Positions 1-5,088 of a stretch of DNA of 5,088 nt are shown piece by piece (within the stretch, counting starts at the first letter, position 1; the number at the start of each line of letters is the position of its first letter). Source of the DNA: an uncultured Clostridia bacterium (GTDB lineage Bacteria > Bacillota > Clostridia > Christensenellales > Borkfalkiaceae); NCBI GenBank assembly GCA_945835865.1, contig CAMAJQ010000091.1, positions 1 to 5,088 of the forward strand, written 5' to 3'. Both the position numbers and the translations under genes were made by a program. The notes under the pieces are model-generated. The model was given only the letters and a program-made list of their open reading frames with translations. It made no database searches and had not been told where the DNA came from.

Positions 1-29
1 TATTTTACCGAAATATCACAGAGAAAAGA

Positions 30-58
30 TTGTAAAAATCTTATAAATATAGTAAAAT
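30..58 (+). promoter_or_regulatory. Predicted sigma-A-type promoter of secA
   Basis: A -35-like TTGTAA at 30-35 and a -10-like TAAAAT at 53-58 are separated by exactly 17 bases, the preferred spacing for a housekeeping sigma-70/sigma-A promoter. The -35 matches 4 of 6 consensus bases and the -10 matches 5 of 6. The surrounding 60 bases are strongly AT-rich, in contrast to the coding DNA. Transcription would begin near 65-66, giving a leader of about 55 bases before the ATG at 121. Other AT-rich hexamers nearby, such as TATTAT at 58-63, could also act as a -10, so the exact site is a prediction. Confidence 0.6.
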
Positions 59-107
59 ATTATATGGAAACGGCGCGGAACCTTTTCGTTTCGCGTCAAA
101 TCGTCAC

Positions 108-111
108 GGAG
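108..111 (+). promoter_or_regulatory. Ribosome binding site that fixes the secA start at 121
   Basis: GGAG at 108-111 lies 9 bases before the ATG at 121, a workable Shine-Dalgarno spacing. The alternative in-frame ATG at 64 is preceded only by A/T sequence with no purine-rich site, and it falls at or just before the predicted transcription start. This site therefore decides the start choice. I see no complementary CTCC in the leader that would obviously hide it. Confidence 0.7.
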
Positions 112-120
112 TTGTGTGTA

Positions 121-2805
121 ATGGGACTTATCAGGTATATTTTAAGTACCGATTCGAGGATCAGTTTGAAACGGATCCGCAGTCAGGCGGAAAAAATCAT
201 GGCTCTTTCTCCGAAATACGAGAAGATGTCGGACGAAGAACTGAAAGGTCAGACGGACCTTCTGAAATCCCGCCTTGCCAAGGGGGAAACACTGGAAGAT
301 ATTCTGAACGACGCGTTTGCCGTCGTCAGAGAGGCGTCTTACCGCGTATTGAATATGCGGCACTATCTCGTGCAGCTGATGGGCGGCATCTGCGTTCATC
401 AGGGGCGCGTTGCCGAACTGAAAACGGGCGAAGGTAAAACGCTGATGGCGACCTTACCCGCCTATCTCAACGCACTCTCCGGAAAGGGCGTGCACATCGT
501 CACCGTCAACGATTACCTCGCGAAGCGCGACGCGGAATGGATGGGAAAGATCCACCGTTTCCTCGGGCTCACCGTCGGCGTCAACGTACACGATATGACC
601 GACGACCAGAAACGCGCCGCCTACGCCTGCGATATCACCTACGGCACCAACAACGAGTTCGGGTTCGATTATCTGAGAGACAATCTGAAGACCCGCCTTG
701 CGGATATGGTGCAGAGGGGGCTGAACTTCGCCATCGTCGACGAGGTGGACTCGATCCTTATCGACGAAGCGAGAACGCCTCTCATCATCTCGGGCAGAGG
801 AGAAAAGTCCTCCACCCTTTATCTCGACTGCAACCGCTTTATCAAAACCCTGAAACCCGAAGAAGACTTTACCGTCGACATTCAGGAAAAATCCGTGCAA
901 ATCACCGAACAGGGCGCGGCGAAAGCGGAGAGATTCTTCAACGTGCAGAACCTCGCCGACATTGAGAACGCCGATCTGAACCACCACATTCAGCAAGCCC
1001 TCAAAGCGCATTATATCTTCAAGAGAGACAGCGATTATATCGTCAGCGACGGGGAGATCGTCATCGTCGACGAATTCACCGGCCGTCTCATGATCGGCAG
1101 ACGGTACTCCGAAGGGCTTCATCAGGCGATCGAAGCCAAGGAAAACGTTACCATCCGCAACGAGAACAAGACGTACGCGACCATCACGTTCCAGAACTAT
1201 TTCCGTCTGTACCACAAACTCTCCGGTATGACGGGTACCGCAAAGACGGAAGAAGAGGAATTCCGCACCATCTACGGTCTCGACGTCCTTGAAATCCCGA
1301 CCAATAAGCCCGTGCAGAGAATCGATATGCCGGACGTCATCTATTCAACCTCGGCAGGCAAGACGCGCGCCATCATCAAGGAGATCATCGAACGGCACGA
1401 AAAGGGTCAGCCCGTCCTCGTAGGTACGGTCACCGTCGAAAAGTCGGAAGAAATCTCCAGGTGGCTCCTGAAAAACAGGATCAAGCACAACATCCTGAAC
1501 GCCAAAAACCACAAGCGCGAGGCGGAGATCATCGCGCAGGCAGGCAAACTCGGCGCCGTGACCATCGCCACCAACATGGCGGGGCGCGGAACGGATATCC
1601 TTCTCGGCGGCAACCCGGAATACCTTGCCAAACAGGATCTCAAGAACGAGGGCATCGAAGACGACGTCATCGAGACCGCCACGTCTTACGTTCAGAACGT
1701 TTCCGACGAGATCAAAGCCGTACGCGAGCGCTATCGCGAACTTCTCAAAAAACACAGCGAAGTCACCGATAAGGAAAAGGAAGAGGTCATCGCGCTCGGC
1801 GGTCTTCATATCATCGGCACCGAACGCCACGAATCGCGGCGTATCGACAACCAGCTCCGCGGCCGTTCCGGCCGTCAGGGAGACCCGGGTTCCTCCCTCT
1901 TCTTCATCTCTCTCGAAGACGACCTCGCCAAACGCTTCGGCGGCGAACGTCTTCAGGGTATTTACAACGCCTTCAAGGTGGACGAAGATACCCCTCTCCA
2001 GTCCAAAATGCTTTCCCGCTCCATCGAAAACGCACAGAGAACGATCGAGGGCAAAAACTTCGGTATCCGTAAACATATCATTCAGTACGACGACGTCATG
2101 AACACCCAGCGTCAGGTCATGTACGAAGAGAGAATGAAAGTTCTCCGCGGCGAAAACGTTCACCAGGACGTTCTCAACCTCGTTCCCGACTACGTGACGG
2201 AAATCATCAATTCCAACGTGAGCAAGGGACAGGAGCCGTCCGGATGGGATAAAGACAGGCTCAACCGCGCTCTCGAAGAAAAAGCGCTTCCCCCCGAAAC
2301 TTCTTTCATCACCGACGAGATCCTCGAAAAATGGGATTACGAAACCATCGTCAAGGAAACGATCGCCAAAGTCATCTCCTGTTACGAAGACAAAATCGCG
2401 GCGTATCGGGAAGAGGGGATCGACTTCAACGATTTCGAACGCTTCGTCTTCCTGAAAGTGGTCGACAGCAAGTGGATCGATCACATCGACGCCATGGATC
2501 GCCTGAAGAGAGGAATTTCTCTCCGCGGCTACGCCAACGAAGACCCCGTGATCGCCTACAAGAAAGAAGGGCTTGAAATGTTCGAGGAAATGACGGCGAG
2601 CATTCAGAACGACGTCACCAACATCCTGCTCAAATCGGAGATCCGTAAAGTCCCGCAAAAAGAGGAAAAGAAGGATCTCGTGGAAACGGGCGGAAGCCGG
2701 GACGCTTCCTCCTCCGGACCGATCGTATCCACGCAGACGATCGGACGGAACGACCCCTGCCCGTGCGGCTCGGGAAAGAAATTCAAAAACTGCTGCGGCA
2801 GATAA
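121..2805 (+). CDS. secA: Preprotein translocase subunit SecA, complete
   Basis: SecA is the ATPase that drives unfolded preproteins through the SecYEG channel, cycling between cytosol and membrane. At 894 residues this copy is close to E. coli SecA (901) and longer than B. subtilis SecA (841). Seen in order: the Walker A motif GEGKT at residues 103-107, the DEVD Walker B box at 207-210, the MTGTA motif at 370-374, ATNMAGRGTD in the second nucleotide-binding domain at 483-492, and the QLRGRSGRQGD arginine-finger region at 578-588. The helical scaffold/two-helix-finger segment follows, with VDSKWIDHID at 781-790. At the C-terminus is a zinc-binding SEC-C motif, CxC-x8-CC, with Cys880, Cys882, Cys891 and Cys892. 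No frameshift or missing motif is visible. A charged insert of about 62 residues (498-559) sits in the second nucleotide-binding fold. The frame is open upstream to an ATG at 64, adding 19 residues, but the GGAG site and the predicted promoter favour 121, and the MGLIRYI start resembles other SecA N-termini. It appears to be monocistronic, with its own promoter and terminator. Confidence 0.97.
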   Translation: MGLIRYILSTDSRISLKRIRSQAEKIMALSPKYEKMSDEELKGQTDLLKSRLAKGETLEDILNDAFAVVREASYRVLNMRHYLVQLMGGICVHQGRVAELKTGEGKTLMATLPAYLNALSGKGVHIVTVNDYLAKRDAEWMGKIHRFLGLTVGVNVHDMTDDQKRAAYACDITYGTNNEFGFDYLRDNLKTRLADMVQRGLNFAIVDEVDSILIDEARTPLIISGRGEKSSTLYLDCNRFIKTLKPEEDFTVDIQEKSVQITEQGAAKAERFFNVQNLADIENADLNHHIQQALKAHYIFKRDSDYIVSDGEIVIVDEFTGRLMIGRRYSEGLHQAIEAKENVTIRNENKTYATITFQNYFRLYHKLSGMTGTAKTEEEEFRTIYGLDVLEIPTNKPVQRIDMPDVIYSTSAGKTRAIIKEIIERHEKGQPVLVGTVTVEKSEEISRWLLKNRIKHNILNAKNHKREAEIIAQAGKLGAVTIATNMAGRGTDILLGGNPEYLAKQDLKNEGIEDDVIETATSYVQNVSDEIKAVRERYRELLKKHSEVTDKEKEEVIALGGLHIIGTERHESRRIDNQLRGRSGRQGDPGSSLFFISLEDDLAKRFGGERLQGIYNAFKVDEDTPLQSKMLSRSIENAQRTIEGKNFGIRKHIIQYDDVMNTQRQVMYEERMKVLRGENVHQDVLNLVPDYVTEIINSNVSKGQEPSGWDKDRLNRALEEKALPPETSFITDEILEKWDYETIVKETIAKVISCYEDKIAAYREEGIDFNDFERFVFLKVVDSKWIDHIDAMDRLKRGISLRGYANEDPVIAYKKEGLEMFEEMTASIQNDVTNILLKSEIRKVPQKEEKKDLVETGGSRDASSSGPIVSTQTIGRNDPCPCGSGKKFKNCCGR

Positions 2806-2819
2806 TTTATCCGCTTTCG

Positions 2820-2846
2820 ACGGCACGGTGACGACCGTGCCGTTTT
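2820..2846 (+). terminator. Intrinsic terminator of secA
   Basis: A perfect 10-bp GC-rich stem pairs ACGGCACGGT (2820-2829) with ACCGTGCCGT (2834-2843) around a GACG tetraloop, followed by a short run of T to 2846. It begins 14 bases after the secA stop codon. On the opposite strand no T-run follows the stem, so this hairpin mainly suits the + transcript. The T-run is only four bases long, so termination may be incomplete. Confidence 0.85.
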
Positions 2847-2851
2847 CATTG

Positions 2852-2901
2852 AAAAACAGAAGAACCCGGATCGGCAGATAAAAGCCACGGTCCGGGTTCT
2901 T
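2852..2901 (-). terminator. Intrinsic terminator of the minus-strand operon, possibly bidirectional
   Basis: AGAACCCGGA (2861-2870) pairs perfectly with TCCGGGTTCT (2891-2900), with one further A-T pair at 2860/2901. The 20-base interior contains a small inner GGC/GCC stem (2873-2875 with 2884-2886). Read on the minus strand, the stem is followed by TCTG and then five T (2852-2856), which fits a rho-independent terminator 44 bases past the lipoprotein stop. On the plus strand only a weak TTTAAA follows, so it could serve as a backup for secA but is better placed for the minus operon. Confidence 0.75.
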
Positions 2902-2944
2902 TAAACGCTTATTTTGCTTTTTTAATGCAAAGCCGTTCCGCCTT

Positions 2945-4369
2945 TCAGTACGGGATCACGAAGACGCCTTCGCCAACTCCCAGTTCGAGTTCCAGAGCGT
3001 TCCCGTTCAGACTGACGGTTTTCTTTTCTCCGCCGACGTAACAGATCGCGTTGCGGAAACCGTAAGAGGGATTGAAACGGAGGGTGACCGTATCGGAAAG
3101 ACCGGCGGAAGAATCGTTATAGTTGACGACTGAAAATCCGACGTTTTCCTCCTCGTCCATGAAATACCCGAAAAGCGTATCGGCGGAAGTCGTAACCTCC
3201 GCGAGGGAGTCGATAGCGGCGAGGGACATACGGCTCGTAAGTCCCGCAAACGAAGAATTCTTCGTTCTTTCCTTTCCGTCCGTCGTCACGCCCGCGTCGT
3301 TGGTGAACACGCCCTTCCAATCAAACTGTTTGAGGACGTGATCGAAAGCGAGGATTTCCCTGTTTACCTTCTGCACGGCGTAATAGATATCGGTGCGGTT
3401 TCCCTCCCGGTCGATCATGGCGACCTGTCTGTCGAGGAACTCCACGCCCGCTACGGGAGAACCGTAACAGAAGCAGGAAATCATATCGTAACCGAAGGTC
3501 ATGAGAGTATATTCCTGCATTCTTACGTCTTCGTAAGTCGGCACCCTGTCTCTCGACCCGAGAACTTCTCCGGAATTCTTTTCACCGCCGTAGGGCATCG
3601 TCTGAATAAAGAAGTTGGTCTTCACCTCTTCGTATTGTCTCGCAACGAGGGCGACCGCCTCGACGTCCGCAAGCCACCCCGTATCGAGACAGGGCTCGCC
3701 CTTGTTGTCGTAGGTCAGCGGATATCTGTCCGCCGAAAGCCACTTTTCGCCCGCCGTGAGACGGCTGAGCACCTTTTCGCAGAAATACTCGAGGTACGCC
3801 TTATAACTTCCCCCGAAATCGTTTTTCACCGCCGTCGCAAGAGAAGGATAAAGATTGACGAACAAGTCCTTGTTTCCCGCTTTGGCGTTGTAACTGTCCA
3901 CACGGGAAGCGATAGCGTCGATCTGAGACTTGTCGGGTTCGTCAAAGCAAAGGCCCTGCACCGCGTCGTATTCCGTCACGTTGGTAACGTATTCCAGTCT
4001 TTCGGCGTCCTTTCCCCGGATGTGCAGAAGGACGGAAAAATCGTTCTGCTTCAGGGTTTCCATCAGCGTTCGGTTGCTTTCTGATAATTCCGTGGAAACG
4101 TCTATGCTGAGCGTGCCTGAACCCGCGCTCGCAGCCTGCAAAACGCTGATCCCGCTTTCTTTCAGGTAACCGATCTGTGTCTCATCTAAGTTCGCCGGGA
4201 TCACCCAGCCTGCAATTTTCACTGATAATTCCTCGCTTTTTTTGTCATAATCGGGCAACGTCGCCCCCTTGGAACTCTCGGCGGAAGAGCCGGTATCGGA
4301 CGGCCCGCACGCCGGAATGCACAAGAGAACGGATAAACTTAGCAAAAAAGAAACAATTTTTTTGATCAT
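2945..4369 (-). CDS. Secreted lipoprotein, putative glycoside-hydrolase-like TIM barrel (unassigned family)
   Basis: This 474-residue protein starts with a lipoprotein signal peptide: Lys3-Lys4, a hydrophobic core at about 5-18, and a lipobox IPAC with the lipidated cysteine at Cys21. A Ser/Gly-rich linker (about 22-37) follows, so the mature protein should be tethered outside the membrane. The body (about 48-345) alternates strand-like and helix-like segments as in a TIM barrel. Recognisable elements are GLCFDEPD (139-146), VNLYPS (171-176), SADRYPL (212-218), FFIQTMPYGG (253-262) and MISCFCYGSP (296-305). This pattern resembles a group of uncharacterised bacterial proteins distantly related to GH-A/GH42-type glycosidases. 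The C-terminal part (about 395-474) looks like the small beta-domain that closes many such enzymes, ending in a GVGEGVFVIPY strand. Asp143/Glu144 are candidate catalytic residues, but a second catalytic carboxylate is not obvious. It lacks the usual look of an extracellular solute-binding protein despite lying beside a sugar permease. The ATG has a GGGAG site 6 bases upstream. Activity and substrate are inferred, not shown. Confidence 0.8.
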   Translation of the reverse strand: MIKKIVSFLLSLSVLLCIPACGPSDTGSSAESSKGATLPDYDKKSEELSVKIAGWVIPANLDETQIGYLKESGISVLQAASAGSGTLSIDVSTELSESNRTLMETLKQNDFSVLLHIRGKDAERLEYVTNVTEYDAVQGLCFDEPDKSQIDAIASRVDSYNAKAGNKDLFVNLYPSLATAVKNDFGGSYKAYLEYFCEKVLSRLTAGEKWLSADRYPLTYDNKGEPCLDTGWLADVEAVALVARQYEEVKTNFFIQTMPYGGEKNSGEVLGSRDRVPTYEDVRMQEYTLMTFGYDMISCFCYGSPVAGVEFLDRQVAMIDREGNRTDIYYAVQKVNREILAFDHVLKQFDWKGVFTNDAGVTTDGKERTKNSSFAGLTSRMSLAAIDSLAEVTTSADTLFGYFMDEEENVGFSVVNYNDSSAGLSDTVTLRFNPSYGFRNAICYVGGEKKTVSLNGNALELELGVGEGVFVIPY

Positions 4370-4375
4370 TGATTT

Positions 4376-4380
4376 CTCCC
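4376..4380 (-). promoter_or_regulatory. Ribosome binding site of the lipoprotein gene
   Basis: On the minus strand GGGAG (4380 down to 4376) stands 6 bases before the ATG at 4369. It lies wholly inside the 13-base gap after the permease stop codon, which confirms this start and suggests translation from a shared message rather than from a separate promoter. Confidence 0.75.
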
Positions 4381-4382
4381 TT

Positions 4383-5088
4383 TTAACCTTTCACTCCGCC
4401 GACGGAAAGATTATTCATGATAAATTTGTTGAACACCGCAAAGATGATCAGGGACACGGTCGCAAGCAAAGTCATCCCCGCGAACGCGATGGGCAGAGTC
4501 AGCGCGTTTTTCATACGGGCGTACAATTGACTGACGCCGAGCGCGATGGTCGGATTGTCCGGCAGGTAAATATACGCCGTCATATAGTCGTTCCAGCGGT
4601 TGATAAAACTCGTGATGGCGATCGCCGTGATAATGGGAACCGCCTGCGGATACATGATCCGCAGGAAAACCTGAAGATCGGACGCGCCGTCCAGAAAAGC
4701 ACTTTCCGCATATTCCCAGGGGATCGCGGCAAAGAAGTTGAAAAAGAGAAGGAATCCGAATCCGAAGCCTCCCGCAGACATCAGAAAGACTCCGCGGTAG
4801 GTGTTGATCAGGTTGAGTTTCGTCATGAAATTGTAGGTCGTGGCGGTTGAACCGAGCGTCGGTACGACCATGACGATGACCGCAAGATTCGTGATGAGTT
4901 TTTTCAACTTGAAATCGTACTTTGCAATGATATACGCGGTAAATGCAGGAATGGAGATGGAGAGCAGCACCTGTCCGAAGACGAGCACGACGGTATTCAC
5001 GATGGTATCGGTGATATAAACGGGGTGTCTCGCGCTGCCCGCGATCTGCGTGGAGAACAATTCCTTATAATTTTCCATCGTATACGAT
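4383..5088 (-). CDS. Carbohydrate ABC transporter permease, MalG type (CUT1), 5' end outside window
   Basis: This is an inner-membrane permease of the carbohydrate uptake family that includes MalG; it would pair with a MalF-like partner and an ATPase to import an oligosaccharide. Numbering from the first methionine in the window (5078), membrane segments are seen at about 27-50, 62-78, 96-117, 145-160 and 194-218. The cytoplasmic EAA loop, which docks on the ATPase, is at about 122-148, with Glu125, Ala127 and Gly131 followed by a hydrophobic-Pro stretch. The C-terminus GGVKG is typical of MalG-type subunits. Family members usually have about 270-300 residues; here 231 follow that methionine and the first membrane helix is missing. 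The frame stays open through the last bases (Ser-Tyr-Thr before Met), and the methionine sits in a stretch resembling the internal 'ENYKELF' segment of the family. The true start therefore lies beyond 5088 and this methionine is internal. The gene is followed 13 bases later by the lipoprotein gene on the same strand. Confidence 0.93.
   Translation of the reverse strand, partial: SYTMENYKELFSTQIAGSARHPVYITDTIVNTVVLVFGQVLLSISIPAFTAYIIAKYDFKLKKLITNLAVIVMVVPTLGSTATTYNFMTKLNLINTYRGVFLMSAGGFGFGFLLFFNFFAAIPWEYAESAFLDGASDLQVFLRIMYPQAVPIITAIAITSFINRWNDYMTAYIYLPDNPTIALGVSQLYARMKNALTLPIAFAGMTLLATVSLIIFAVFNKFIMNNLSVGGVKG

Noticed and set aside
64..120. A separate upstream leader peptide starting at 64 that might regulate secA
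   Set aside because: The frame has no stop and runs straight into secA, there is no ribosome binding site for it, and its ATG coincides with the predicted transcription start.
454..1215. 253-codon open frame on the minus strand opposite the first half of secA
   Set aside because: Same reasoning: it mirrors conserved SecA motifs, with repetitive Val/Asp/Gly composition and no ribosome binding logic or family resemblance.
1345..2826. 493-codon open frame on the minus strand opposite the second half of secA
   Set aside because: It lies entirely opposite well-conserved SecA codons, its translation is rich in Phe, Val and Asp as expected from reverse-complemented coding DNA, and it shows no recognisable domain. 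It is a shadow of secA.
2902..2944. Possible third hairpin (TTTGC at 2913-2917 with GCAAA at 2927-2931) after the lipoprotein stop
   Set aside because: The stem is only five pairs and AT-leaning with a 9-base loop; it is too weak to call as a terminator next to the much stronger stem at 2860-2901.
3338..4084. 248-codon open frame on the plus strand opposite the lipoprotein gene
   Set aside because: The minus-strand frame has a signal peptide, lipobox, ribosome binding site and coherent fold pattern; the plus frame has none of these and is an antisense artefact.
4269..4850. 193-codon open frame on the plus strand across the lipoprotein/permease junction
   Set aside because: It overlaps a clear MalG-type permease including its EAA loop, and its translation is highly charged with no recognisable features.
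1..5088. CRISPR arrays, tRNA or rRNA genes, insertion sequences, phage or defence genes
   Set aside because: No spaced direct repeats, tRNA-like cloverleaf, transposase, terminal inverted repeats or defence-type protein was seen; the coding space is filled by three ordinary genes.

Overview
The window holds a normal housekeeping gene, secA, facing the tail end of a carbohydrate-utilisation operon. Protein style points to the Bacillota, probably an uncultured Clostridia-type lineage. The evidence is a SecA with a C-terminal zinc motif, clear GGAG/GGGAG Shine-Dalgarno sites, a lipobox lipoprotein, a CUT1 sugar permease, and moderately GC-rich coding DNA next to a very AT-rich promoter region. 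The lineage is inferred from style only; no 16S or other marker is present.

Layout. Positions 1-120 are an AT-rich promoter and short leader. Positions 121-2805 (+) encode a complete 894-residue SecA, the motor ATPase of the Sec translocon. The open frame extends upstream to an ATG at 64, but promoter position and the ribosome binding site favour the start at 121. Positions 2806-2944 are the convergent intergenic region, with two strong hairpins: one suited to ending secA, the other suited to ending the operon on the opposite strand. Positions 2945-4369 (-) encode a 474-residue lipoprotein that looks like an uncharacterised TIM-barrel glycoside-hydrolase-like enzyme rather than a solute-binding protein. 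Positions 4383-5088 (-) encode most of a MalG-type ABC permease whose 5' end lies beyond the window.

How the genes relate. The permease and lipoprotein are 13 bp apart on the same strand and are almost certainly co-transcribed. The permease would be one of two membrane subunits of an oligosaccharide importer. The lipoprotein, exported by the Sec system and tethered outside the membrane, could process glycans near it. The partner permease, binding protein and operon promoter should lie beyond position 5088. secA is a separate transcription unit with no functional link to the operon beyond general protein export.

I did not find a clearly new system. The part most worth following up is the lipoprotein: a recognisable fold type with no assigned activity and an unclear catalytic pair.
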